A stretch of DNA of 36,838 nt, taken from NCBI GenBank assembly GCA_001600635.1, contig BCKL01000019.1, positions 249,475 through 286,312 of the forward strand, given 5' to 3'. This DNA is from Leucosporidium creatinivorum. Taxonomy: Eukaryota; Basidiomycota; Microbotryomycetes; Leucosporidiales; Leucosporidiaceae. The position numbers were made by a program, and so were the translations under genes. Below are positions 21,553 to 31,139 of this stretch, piece after piece. The notes under the pieces are model-generated. The model was not told the origin of the DNA. It saw only the letters and a list, made by a program, of their open reading frames with translations, and made no database searches. Each line of letters starts with the position of its first letter. Positions within the stretch are counted from its first letter, which is position 1.

Positions 21553-22754
21553 GCCGCCGGGATTCGCTGGGGAGGTGGGCGGACGAGGAGGGAGATGTAG
21601 GGGTCGAATTGCATTGTTGAGCATCGCTTCCGTGTATCAACAGGTGGTTCAAGACTATGGGGCTACTTGCGCGTTTGCTACTTAGTGAGAGAAGAGAGGG
21701 GAGTCGAGCGAGTGAGACGACCGAGATACGAGGATCTCGTCGCTTCGAACGAGGAGCACACTGAGCGGGATACGACGTCGAACAGCAGTCTTCGGCGCAT
21801 CGTCGTCTCCTGTCAAGTGCTGTTCCTGAGCTCTGCGTCGACCGCTGTGGCATCGGCAGCCTCTCGGGGCCAGTCTGTCACGTGCTCGGCGCTGCTTCAA
21901 GCTGCGATGCATCAACTCAGCTCGCCTCGCTCTTTTATCGCCGGCCTCGTTCGCGTTATCGCACATCTTATCTTTCTTGCCGTCGCATGCATTTGTAAAA
22001 GTGCACCTTGGCAGTTCCTCTTCTCGCCCAGCGGATGGAACTGCTCGGTGGGCGCCCGAAATCTAGAAGACGGGAGAACAACGACGGAGAAGCGAGCCTG
22101 TGCAAAAGCTTAGCTGGACAAGATTGATACTATCCCGCGCTGGGACCGTCACAGCACGGTCGTGTGCATCTGTATGTAGGCTCTCAGCGGCGGCGGCGAA
22201 CAGCCGAGGTTCGGGATTGGCTCGGTCGAGGGGGAGAGGAAGCTGGAACAGCCTCCGGCGATAGACTGATCTCATACAGGTGCAGCTATTGTTGTAGCAT
22301 CTGGTGCATTGCAAGATCTGCGCCAGGCTCACGGGAAGAGTGATCTTCGAAGCTTCTCGCGTGTCTGAAAGCGTCGATAGAGATGGCCCTGTCGGCAAAG
22401 AGCACAAGCTTGGCTCACTCCTCGCTACGCGTTGCCAGGAAAAAGGAGAGTGCCGGGAAGCAATGTACTCTACCCCAGTAAGAGCTACTCGGAGGCTAAA
22501 GTCCTGTACCAAAGGCGGGAGGGCTATAAAAAGGCGGGAAGCTTGCCCGACCGAAGGGGAGGGGCTCCGGCGAACGTCTCACTCCAGAGTTGGGATCGAG
22601 ACTCTGCGCGTGGCCGCTCGCCCGTTTCTACCTCTTCGACTTTCTCGCTCCTGAGCTCTCTTTGTCCTTTCGCCCTCGTCGTCTCGCTGCTCCCCTACTC
22701 GGCTACATCATCTCTTCGAACGGCTCTGTACCTCGACACCTCGGGCCAGTCAAG
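21553..22754. other. 1.2-kb intergenic region upstream of the two-domain GT
   Basis: The longest gap in the cluster. A 148-codon open frame (21667-22113, starting at a non-ATG codon) has no recognisable domain, and I do not call it. The right end carries a TATA box and an ATG-free probable 5' leader for the next gene. A small gene or non-coding RNA cannot be ruled out by eye. Confidence 0.45.
22525..22532 (+). promoter_or_regulatory. TATA box (TATAAAAA) of the two-domain GT gene
   Basis: TATAAAAA stands in GC-rich surroundings 223 bp before the ATG at 22755. Transcription would start near 22555-22580, giving a leader of about 180-200 nt with no upstream ATG. It is the only clear TATA box I found before a gene in this window. 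Confidence 0.55.
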
Positions 22755-24808
22755 ATGCGCGTTCGACAACTCTCGCGGGGGATGAGCAGCGCCCTGCTCG
22801 CTACTCTGGTTATCTCCCTCTCCCTCTCCGTTTGGTGGCATCGGCGCCATCAACCTACAGGGAGCAGACGGAGCTCGTTCAGCCTCTCGACCTCGTCGCT
22901 ATGGACTCGGGACCGGTCACGGCTCGCCATCGTGCTGCCCTTCACCGCGGGCGACGTAGAGCACCAGCTGGACAATATGGAGCTGTGGGCCTCGATGGGA
23001 GCACCGACGCGGCCGCAGGATGCAGGCAAGGTCGACCTGCTGTTCTACTACAACCGCCTGGAGGAGAAGGAGGCGACCGGCCTCCTCGAGCACCCTCGGT
23101 TCCTCGAGTCGTGGAAGACGCTCAGCAAGTCGTTCAAGAGCTACAGCCTCGTCTACGCCAACCTGACCGACATTGAGGACATCTACCCCGCTGGACCATC
23201 CAACATGTTCTTTAAGCTCTTCCTCGACAACCATCTCCGCTCCCTCATCGCCCCTTACGTCGCCATCTACTGGATGGAGTGGGACGTCTTCCCCATTCGT
23301 CCTCATTGGGCTTCCCAGCTCCTCCTCGAGGCCAGCGGCGGCGAGCCGTTCTGGCAGAAGGGCTCCATCTACCTCGGCCGCGCCTTCGACGGCTCCGTCA
23401 CCTTCGCCTTCAACTGGGGCTGGGTCGCCCACATCAACGGCAACGCCCTCTATGCGACCGACGACCCGGAATGGCGCACCTTCCTCGAGATGGTCATCGA
23501 TCAAGAACCTCCCAACCACTACTGGAAGCCCTTCGACGTCTCCATCGCCAAGGTCTTCCGCCATCTCCCCTACGCCTGGCAATGGCAGCAGAAGTACAGC
23601 GGTCGCTTCCAGTACTCGGACTTCGTCGTTCACTACGGCTTCACCATCCTCGACGAGCAGATCCAACAAGCGCTGCAGAACCCCGACACCTTCCTCATCC
23701 ACGGCAAGCGCGGCTCGGCGGGCAAAGTCAAGTACGACACCAAGATGGGCAACACGGCGGCCATCTCGCAGGTGCAGTGGGGCGATGAGGTACCAGCGTG
23801 GATGAAGTTGTCGGTGAGTAGAGCTTCTAATCGCGCTCGTGGCGAGCGAGGAGCTTTCTTCGGCTTCGTTTGAGCTCGGCTGACCGTTCTCGTTCTCTTC
23901 CACCACGTTCGCAGGTGCTCATCCGTACCTTCAGAGGAGACGTCGAGTACGCCGTCCTGGCCGCCCTCTCCGCCTCGATCCACATCGCCAACGCTCTGGA
24001 GATCGTCATCGTCGTGCCCGAGGAGGACCTCGCTCTCTTCAAGACCAAGACCTGGCCCGCCAACGCTGTCCTCAAGGGCGAGCCCGACCTCCTCCCCAAC
24101 GGCCACATTCAGCAGAAGTACACCAAGCTCATGGCCGACACCTACTGCGCCGGCGACTACATCCTCCACCTCGACTCCGACACCGTCATCTACCGCCCCG
24201 TCCTGCGTAAAGATCTCATCTGGGAGGGACGACCATCCATCCTCTACGCTCCCTACGACACCCTTCCCGAAGCCGCGCAAGCATGGAAAGAGGGCACTTC
24301 GGCGGCCATGGCCTTCCCCGTTGAGCACGAGTTCTCGCGCTCCGCCGTCCACATGTACCATCGGTCGACCTACTCTCACGCCCGCAAGTACATCGAGGAC
24401 GTCCACGGCACCACCTTCGTCAAGTACCTCACGACCAGGATCGGGAAGAACATTGGAGTCCTCGGCACGGCCGAGATGTCGAAGCGCTACTTCTCCGACT
24501 TCAACTACCTCGGCGCGTACCTCTACTACCAGGAGCACGAGTCCATCACCTGGGTCCCCGCTTGGGAGGAGCCTCGCAACAACGCCCTCTTCCCCATCCT
24601 CCCGCCCTTCATCTGCCAAGGCAACGCTCGACTCGCCAGCGCCGTCGACCTCCAGAAGGGCAACATGGACGCTGTGGCGGAGCTACGCAAGCGCTTGACG
24701 GTCGCCATCTCGTCTGGCCGTTGCTACGAGGTGGATGCATTGGTGCAGAGCTGGGAGGCGTGGGCGGTGGAGGTGACGGCCAGGGAAAAGCCGTCGACGA
24801 ATCATTGA
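22755..24808 (+). CDS. Two-domain GT-A-like glycosyltransferase
   Basis: A 650-residue type II membrane protein in two exons, 22755-23813 and 23915-24808. The anchor follows MRVRQLSRG (SALLATLVISLSLSVWW). The first half has LAIVLPFTAGDVEHQLDNM, KVDLLFYYNR and YWMEWDVFPIRPHW (Glu175-Trp-Asp177), which looks like a GT-A nucleotide-sugar domain. The second half, which is exactly the second exon, has VLIRTFRGDVEYAV, IVIVVPEEDL, GHIQQKYTKLMADTYCAGD and LHLDSDTVIYRPV with a clear DxD (Asp440, Asp442). It resembles the DUF6492-type nucleotide-diphospho-sugar transferases. The intron falls at the domain boundary, suggesting a fusion. It is probably bifunctional; sugars are unknown. It converges with the GT43 gene. 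Confidence 0.82.
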
Positions 24809-25138
24809 GGGAGATGAGGCGGTCGAGCAAGGGGGTTCGGGCGTGGTCCTTGATGTTGTGGGGTCGGGTCGCTGTAGAGAGGAATCCAGGAAGCGGGGTT
24901 TCGAGGGCGAGGGTAGTGGGGGATGCGCATGAAGTTGGGGCCGACGACCGAAGATGATGATTGCTGCTGTACTCTTATTTATCCTTGCATGACCATACCA
25001 GCTAGATTTCACGACTGACTGTCCATTTGCATCGCGAAAGTCGCCCCTACTTCATCAACGAGGTCGTGTCTCCTTGCAGTGCACCCTGAAGGCTCGCCTG
25101 TACTCGGACCGTCGACATGGCTCTACTACACAAGCTTG
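24809..25138. other. Convergent intergenic region
   Basis: About 330 bp between the stop codons of the two-domain GT and the GT43 gene, presumably both 3' UTRs. Nothing else seen. Confidence 0.5.
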
Positions 25139-26157
25139 TTACAACAATCTACCTCTAGGCAATGTACTATTAGCCCAACTGAACCCTCTAGCCACCTCTC
25201 CCTCGCTGATCAACCTCCTACTCATCACCCCCTCGGTTCTCCAATCCTGATCATAGAACGCCGCCTTGTAGAAGGGCACAGAATGATCGTGCCACACGTA
25301 CACTTGGTCTATCAGCCGCGGGAGGAAGGTGAGAGAGGCGTTGAGCGCCTCAAACTGCTCTAAGAGATCCGTCTCGAGGTAGCCGGTTTCGGCGAGGGGG
25401 TTGAAGGCGAGGGAGGGGAAGAAGTGGAGGAGCGAGGCGTGGAAGGCAAGACCGCCCATGTCAACGTTCCATCGTCGTCGACAGAAGTCGCAGCACCATT
25501 GCTGGATCTGTACAAGGCCAGTGTCGTCCTGCTCGGCGGAGGTGGAAGACGATCCTTCGGCGGCGACGAGGACGGGCCCTTCGAAGCCAAAGTAGCCGGT
25601 GTTACCGACGGGGAATACGGTATAGCTATCCTTGGGTATCCTGGCGAGCTCTAGCAGCAGCTCGGGCCGCAGGGCGTTGTCGTCGTCGGCGAAGTAGACG
25701 ATGCCGTCCAGCCCTTCTCGGCGAATGAGCTCGAGGGCTCGGTTCCTCTGCGCGAGACCTCGGTGCTCAGTGTTGGGTGGTGTGTGTTGGTTTATGTAGC
25801 GATGGGGGATGTTGGATCGGTGTACGAGGGAGAGAATGGCGGGGTCGGGAACGGGTCCGTCTTCGACGAGGAGCCATTCGAGCCGAGGGGCATGAGGGAG
25901 TGAGAGGGCAGCTTGCAAGGTGAGTTGTAGGTGTAAGACATCGGCGTAGCGGGTGAGGCGGTCGTAAGTCTGCAGTTGAGCCGAGTGAATAGCTGCTGCT
26001 AAGCGAGATGAGACGGGAGAGGCGGGAAAGAGCTCACGGGAGTGACGACGATGACTAGCGGAAGAGGTGTAGTAGCAGGATATAGCAGCTTGAAGGATAT
26101 CAGGAATAGTACTGCTACGCCGAGCAGCAGCGGAATCCCTCGACGAGCAGCGCTCAT
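25139..26157 (-). CDS. GT43 beta-1,3-glucuronyltransferase-like protein
   Basis: A compact 316-residue GT43 protein in two exons (minus), 26157-26038 and 25969-25139. The ATG at 26157 opens a basic tail and an anchor (IPLLLGVAVLFLISFKLLY). The intron joins VIVVTP to TYDRLTRYADVL, restoring the family's VTPTYxR start. Then come LEWLLVEDG, TEHRGLAQRNRAL, VYFADDDNALRPELL (Asp135-137, the metal-binding triad), YTVFPVGNTGYFGFEGP, WNVDMGGLAFHASLL and a late ETDLLEQFEAL. All GT43 landmarks are present. Animal members transfer GlcA in the proteoglycan linker and HNK-1, and plant members serve in xylan synthesis. A longer upstream open frame exists, but it lacks the VTPTY junction. It lies head-to-head with the GT64 gene, 83 bp apart. 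GlcA as donor is likely but not proven. Confidence 0.9.
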
Positions 26158-26240
26158 CCCCTTTGAGCAGACGCGACGAAGGCAAGAGAGAGAGAAGCTT
26201 AGGTTTGACTTCGGCTCGTTTCTCGGCGCCGAAAAGGAGG
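26158..26240. promoter_or_regulatory. Short divergent promoter (83 bp) between GT43 and GT64
   Basis: 83 bp separate the two start codons. The spacer contains a GA-rich run, GACTTCGGCT at 26207-26216 (shared with the spacer before 15728), and CTCGGCGCCGAAAAGG next to the plus-strand ATG. No TATA box seen. A shared promoter is inferred. Confidence 0.6.
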
Positions 26241-28949
26241 ATGGCCAAGTATCGCCTGACGAGAGGATTCTTGCTGTGCTGTACCTTGCTAGCAGTCACT
26301 CTGTACCTTCTCCTCTCGCCTGGCTCCACTTCGACCAACTCGCGCTCCTCGACCTCAGCTTCACGCGCTCGTAACGGCAAAGTCACGATCCTCCTCTCGG
26401 CCTATCGCACTACAGGTCTTCGACCGCAATGGATACACGACACGGCAGCTCTGTACACCTCGGCACACTTCCAGCACATCGTCGACCGCGTGATTCTCGT
26501 CTGGAACGAGCCCTCGGCGCCTCCGCCTCGCATGCCCAGCGGCGTACAGGTCATCAATGGCAAATTCAACAGCATGAACAATCGGTGTGTCAAGCGCCTG
26601 CCTCTGCTCTACGGTGATCGCTAATCCTCAGCTTCGGGTCGCGCAGATGGATCCTCTCGCTGCCCTTCATCCGCACCGACGCGGTCCTCGTACTCGACGA
26701 TGATATCTCCGTCTCGCTTGTGAGCTATGCACCTCTTTACCACTGCGCCGAGGCCTCACTGACTCTCGCTCTTACAACTCTCGGCGTTCGTCTCCTCCGC
26801 GCATCCCCTCCCTCCATCCTCTCCCCTTCTCCAATCGCCTCGCACCTTCTTTGCCTCCCTCTCCGCTCCCATTCGCCACCCCAGCCCGCCCTCACCTGCC
26901 TTCTCTCCGCTCATCAGGAGCACCCCGACCGACTGCTCGGCCCTTTCGCCCGCCGCCGCGACCCTCAAACCAACGAATACATCCTCAACGAGCTACTCAC
27001 TCTTCCCGGGGAAGGGAGTAGATATAGCATGGTCTTACCAAGGGTGATGATGCTTAGTGTGGGGTTTCTGGCGGCGTATGGAGAGCGGGAGGTGGGATTG
27101 GAAGGGTTGAGGGAGTATGTAGATGAGCAGGAGGTGAGTTCAGTGTTGCTGGTGGGCTAGCTGGAAGTGCTGGACGCTAGGGCTGCTGCTGCGAGGCCCG
27201 TAAAGGGCAGGGAGAATCACAGCTGACTCTTCCCTGTACCTCTTTTCATCCCCGTCCGGCCGTTTTCCCACATCCGCCATCGTGCCTCTTATCTTCCTCA
27301 TCCTCAACGTCCGCTTTACGCTTCCTGCCATCCTCCTTTCACCGTCGGCGATTCCCCCATCCTCGGCGATGCCTCCCACCCTCGGCGATTCTTCACCTCG
27401 GCAAAGGCCCATTGCGACGACATCCTCCTGAACGCACTCGCCGGCTACATCACCGGCAAGCCTCCACTACGGATAGCGCTGCCACCGAGCAGCATTACTG
27501 ATTATACCGCTGTCTGTGGGTGAGTGAACACCTCGCCGGGAGAGGAACGGGGGGGCGAAGAGCTCCATCTGACTGTACGCTGACGATCTCCCTCTTCTCT
27601 CCTCCTATTTTCCCCCTTCTCTCTTTCTCTTCCCGCTTCCGCCTCCCTACATCGCTCCTCCACGCCATCTGCGCTTTCTTCGCTCACTCACCCGCCGCCG
27701 TTGCCGCGCTCGCTCATGCACTTCGCTCTCACGTTGTCTCCATCACACGCCACCTTGCTCCTCGCCGTTCGCCCTCCCCAGTCCACTCGACCGCTCCCTC
27801 ACTTCAGGTCTCGCCGACCAAGGCTCGCGCTGGGATTTACGGACCGAGTGCATGAGGAGGATTATCGGTGGAGAGGGGAGTGAAAGATTGAGTTTGAGTC
27901 ATAGTAGTACGCAGGTGGCCGTTTGTGAGTTTCCCTTCGCACACTTGAGCCGATCGGCGGGGGGAGGAGAGCGAGCCGAGCGCCAGAATCGAGAAGACGG
28001 CTCGGCTTCAGCTGACTCTCGTCTGGTTCTTCCTCCACTCTCTGCTCATTCCCTCCCTCTTCTGGGTCTAACAGGCAGCAGTAACGGCTCAACCTACGAG
28101 ATCAAGAACAAGGTGGCTCACTCGCGCTGGCGGTCGATGGCGACCCTCACGGCCCAAGACCTCTGCCCGGATCTTCTGTGCGTCAGACTCTCTTCTCTGC
28201 TGCTTCCTTTCGTCCTCCGCGATGCTAATCCTGACTTGCAATACTTCTCATTTCAACTTCCCACTTCTCTTTCCCCCGCGCTTGCTCGCCGCCTCGCCAG
28301 CAACCTGGATGCCTCCCTCCTCGGTCCCCGCTCCGCACTTTCCGACCGTTCCTCCCTAGGCCAGCAGATTGAGGAGTATTGTCCGGCCGTCAACCCCGCC
28401 ATGAGCGAGTGGATCTCGGCGCTGGAGGAGCTGCCGATGTGTGAGGGGTTGGGGAGTGGAGCGGGGAGGGACAAGGAGATGTTGAAGAGGCTGGTGGAGA
28501 GTGCTAAGCACCAGTGTGGGAGTTGGTGAGTCTTGTTTCTCTTGCTGCTGAGTCCCCGCCGAGTCAAGGTTCTTGAGGGGCAGGTGCATCTGAGGGGTGC
28601 TGTGGTACAAAGTGGGCTTGCTGACACCTCTCCTCCTCTCTTCTCCCCGTCTTTCACCCCTTTCCCATTGCTATGCTCTGTTTCTCGCCCCTCCCCGCCC
28701 CAATCTGTTTGTTCCCCTCCCTCGGTCCCCTCTCCTCTCCTACAACCTCTCCTTCTCACCCAATACAGGTGCATCTGGGACCTCCGCTCCCCCTCGCGTT
28801 CGGGCTGGTACCTTCTCAAGTCAGGCTCCTCTTCCTCACCAAAAGGCTGCTTTGACCGATTTGAGGAGGAAGATGGACCATATAGAGCTTGTGACGGGTG
28901 GTGGTGGCAGAAGCCAAGGGTTTTGTTGGATGGGACTGAGGAAGAGTGA
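26241..28949 (+). CDS. GT64 (exostosin-like) glycosyltransferase with C-terminal extension
   Basis: A 476-residue type II membrane protein in eight exons: 26241-26584, 26647-26719, 26885-27133, 27407-27519, 27782-27924, 28075-28177, 28301-28525, 28769-28949. The anchor is LLCCTLLAVTLYLLLSP. The GT64 signature is in order: KVTILLSAYR, HIVDRVILVWNEP, KFNSMNNRWILSLPFI, AVLVLDDDISV (Asp132-134), EHPDRLLGPFARR, MVLPRVMML, AHCDDILLNALAGYITGKPP. GT64 proteins are HexNAc-type transferases in animals. After the GT64 core, roughly 210 residues (from about 263) form an extension of no family I know. It is cysteine- and tryptophan-bearing, ending GYLLKSG-like then CDGWWWQKPRVLLDG. Acceptors of exons 3 and 5 were picked to keep frame; other choices break it. 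It starts 83 bp from the divergent GT43 gene. Confidence 0.82.
27339..27400 (+). repeat. Short (TCGGCGAT)n-type repeat inside a GT64 intron
   Basis: Three close copies of CGTCGGCGATTC / CCTCGGCGATGC / CCTCGGCGATTC, followed by CCTCGGCAAAG, lie at the 3' end of the 273-nt intron 27134-27406. The last partial copy abuts the splice acceptor. Confidence 0.65.
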
Positions 28950-29096
28950 GATGATGGCTTGTTGTGTCTTGAACAGGTGGTTGGGCAGTAGCTAGATGTT
29001 GTATTAGTAATCAACGCAGGCTGCAGCCGGCCAACTTGCCTCGCAGCTTCTCGATCAGCCTCTGCTGCAAGCGGTAGGGTTTGTGACAAGGAGCTT
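28950..29096. other. 3' flank of the GT64 gene, cluster/transposon boundary
   Basis: Short AT-richer stretch after the last host stop codon. It presumably holds the GT64 3' UTR. From about 29,097 the sequence becomes recognisably retrotransposon-derived. Confidence 0.5.
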
Positions 29097-29434
29097 TTGT
29101 ACACACTGTCTACACCTACAACCAAGTCGGACACGTCTCGCTCGATGGAGACGTCCCACTTCGCCGCTGGACCGGCAAGCCCATCTCGATCGGCCACCTC
29201 CGCGCCTTCGGATCCGAGATGCTCGCCGTCATCCTTAAGGAGCTGTGTCACAAGCTCAACGGAAACGTCGTCTCCCTCATCTTTGTTGGCTACAGCCTCA
29301 CCGAGTCGCACTACAAGGGATGGAACCCCTCTCTCCCTCCGAGCAAGGGTGTCGTCCGAGCTCGCAACGTCTACTTCCGGGAGCATTGCTTCCCGATGAT
29401 GCTGGACAACGTTCGTGGTGCTGGGAATCTCTAA
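29097..29434 (+). mobile_element. Ty1/copia fossil: pol fragment (integrase C-terminal side)
   Basis: Translated sequence carries a copia-type stretch that follows the integrase core (WTGKPISIGHLRAFGSE, FVGYSLTESHYKGW, VVRARNVYFREH). It is an isolated fragment without the rest of pol beside it, so it is clearly broken. A copia-type LTR start follows at 29509. Confidence 0.75.
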
Positions 29435-29508
29435 CGCTCCTCAGCGCCGTTAGTATGTCCTTTTGCTCACACTCAGAGCAAGATCAGCATGCCACTGACT
29501 GCTCCCTG

Positions 29509-29890
29509 TGTTGAGACGGCCAACTAGTACCTGATGATTGGCATCTACCACAAGTTCTACCACGAGTTCATCATCATCATCTCCCCGATTGTCTACCTTA
29601 CCTTGTACACCATCAGGTCGTCTTCCTTGAGTTCATCTCCCATCTGTCCAATTCCCCTTCGGCGCGCCTTCAAGTGTCGGCCCTCTCCCCTCATCTTCTG
29701 CTTGTCCCTCTTGGCCAGAACTTGCTCAAGAGGGTTTACTCCTGCTGGATATCATCTAGGAGGAGTATGGAGTGATTTGGTGGAAGTGAGGGAAGCAAGT
29801 CTTTGAGGGTTAAGACCCTAGGCTGGGTGCTCACTTAGACTCACTCAGACTCTCTTCAGCTAGTCTGAAGCAGTTGAACTCAGGCTACAA
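29509..29890 (+). mobile_element. Copia-type LTR fossil, plus orientation
   Basis: Starts TGTTGAGACGGCC followed by AACTAGTACCTGATG. The next 280 bp are closely similar to the inverse complement of 31258-31555. Its right end is not sharp; about 29890 is an estimate from where the similarity to the other copy fades. LTR remnant of the same family as the minus-strand element at 31140-31999; age is moderate, since the two copies differ at many sites. Confidence 0.65.
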
Positions 29891-30049
29891 TCAGGATGGT
29901 GTTGAGAGAGGGGGAGTGAGGAAGAGAAGGAGAGCGAGAGCGAGAAGGTGGCGGCGAGGAGAAGGAAGAGAGCAGGGGAGATGGTGAGCAAGGGGATGAG
30001 GAAGTTGATGTGGGTGAGCAAGAGGAAAACACTGTGGCCGGGAGGGAAG

Positions 30050-30095
30050 ACCAGCAGAAGCAGGAGCAGGAGCAGGAGCAGGAGCAGGTGCAGGA
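30050..30095 (+). repeat. (GCAGGA)n short tandem repeat
   Basis: About seven imperfect 6-bp units of AGCAGG/AGGAGC type, inside the LTR-derived zone. Purine-rich simple repeat. Confidence 0.75.
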
Positions 30096-30139
30096 GCGTG
30101 AGTGTTCCCCTCCCATTACCTATAGAGGTACAGAGGACT

Positions 30140-30330
30140 GGCGATGTACTCAATCAGACAGAGTCTCAAATGCATCAAAGACTAGCTACACAAACTCACC
30201 TGGCAATGTACTCGATCAGACAGAGTCTGAAGAGAGAGCCAAGTGAGCGCCCACGCCGGGGACTTAAATCCGCCGAAGTCCGATAGGGGCTCCCATCCCA
30301 AAACTCCTCCTTGCTGTCCCAAAGTTGGAG
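30140..30330 (-). mobile_element. LTR-related fossil, minus orientation
   Basis: Contains CTGAAGAGAGAGCCAAGTGAGCGCCC, matched at 31212-31237, and a CCCCTATCG...GACTTAGGCGG-type block in inverse form, also present near 31077 and 34180. Two copies of ATCAGACAGAGTCT lie about 60 bp apart. Degraded LTR piece; exact ends unclear. Confidence 0.5.
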
Positions 30331-30499
30331 TAAAGACTGATACATGCTCTGATGAGCTACTTGAGCAAGGGGAGAGCGTGTAGAGCGAAAGGTGAGGAGG
30401 ATGAGAGGTTCCCGCGGTCGGACTCGAACGAGGTCGAAAGGAAGGGAGAGAGAGGGCAATGCTGAAGCCAATGATGAGGTGGAAGTGGTGACCTAAGCA

Positions 30500-30834
30500 T
30501 CCTGCTCAACATTACCTACCCCACCTTCTCCGACATCTTTGGTTCGAACAACTCGTTCACCGTCTCTTCGCCCGCCGCTCTCATCGCCTTTACTCCCTCC
30601 TCCAACGAGCTCGTCATTGACATGATTGCGTCCAGTCTCGTCCAGGAACAACCACAAGCCACGACCCTCGCCTTCGCCGCATCGAGCGGGATCGAGCGGG
30701 ACTTGCCCTCCTCAACCCTCGCTGAGGTCATTGCCGAGCCCATCTCCGAGTCGACCAACGCCACCATCCTTGACAAGGGCAAGGCTGTCAAGGTCTTACA
30801 GGACTACAGCACGTCTCCCACTCCTTCTTATTGA
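30500..30834 (+). other. Coding-like fragment of unknown origin
   Basis: An open frame with host-like codon use reads LNITYPTFSDIFGSNN, SSPAALIAFTPSSNEL, TLAFAASSGIERDL, ISESTNATILDKGKA and ends at a stop at 30832-30834. No start or splice context is obvious and I recognise no family. It lies between LTR-derived pieces. It could be a fragment of a host gene caught among insertions, or part of an element. Confidence 0.4.
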
Positions 30835-31029
30835 GCAGGAGCTCTAGACCTCCGCCATCGTCAGGTACCACATCATCATGTACCTCATCATCTACCTCAA
30901 CCTCACGTAGCACTACAACATTTTGGCCATCGTCCGCCTCCATTGGTTCCAGCCTTCCTCGGCGTCGGGCTCTCGCCCTCCCCCACCTTTGCTTCCTCGA
31001 CCTCTCCTGGACGTCCAGATTGTCGGAAG

Positions 31030-31135
31030 AGTAGTAATTCTCGTTTGGTGGAGTTTGGTGGAGTTTGGGAATGATACCCCTATCGGGGACTTAGGCGGAG
31101 CGGGACTCAAAGTCCCAGGGTATCAGAGCTTGAGG
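31030..31135 (+). mobile_element. Copia LTR end with primer-binding-site-like sequence
   Basis: An LTR-like block (CCCCTATCGGGGACTTAGGCGG) is followed by GGTATCAGAGCT at 31119-31130. GGTATCAGAGC is the primer-binding sequence commonly seen in copia elements primed by initiator-Met tRNA. Fragmentary. Confidence 0.55.
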
Positions 31136-31139
31136 TTGA

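Noticed and set aside
21667-22113. 148-codon plus-strand open frame in the 1.2-kb gap
   Set aside because: It begins at a non-ATG codon, has no domain signal and its composition is not like neighbouring coding exons.
22917-23906. 329-codon minus-strand frame opposite the two-domain GT
   Set aside because: Antisense shadow; acidic/valine-rich low-information sequence typical of the reverse of GC-rich coding DNA.
26163-26386. Upstream extension of the GT43 frame toward 26,386
   Set aside because: The longer frame would bypass the splice that creates VTPTYDR and would overlap the start of the divergent GT64 gene. The ATG at 26,157 gives a clean anchor and the family N-terminus.
26720-26884. 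Reading 26720-26884 as coding in the GT64 gene
   Set aside because: It stays open, but it has a GTGAGC donor, a CTGAC site and a pyrimidine-rich run to CCCCAG, and its translation lacks GT64 residues.
30050-30095. Possible CRISPR-like or functional repeat array
   Set aside because: Units are 6 bp, imperfect and without spacers; a simple purine repeat inside LTR-derived DNA.
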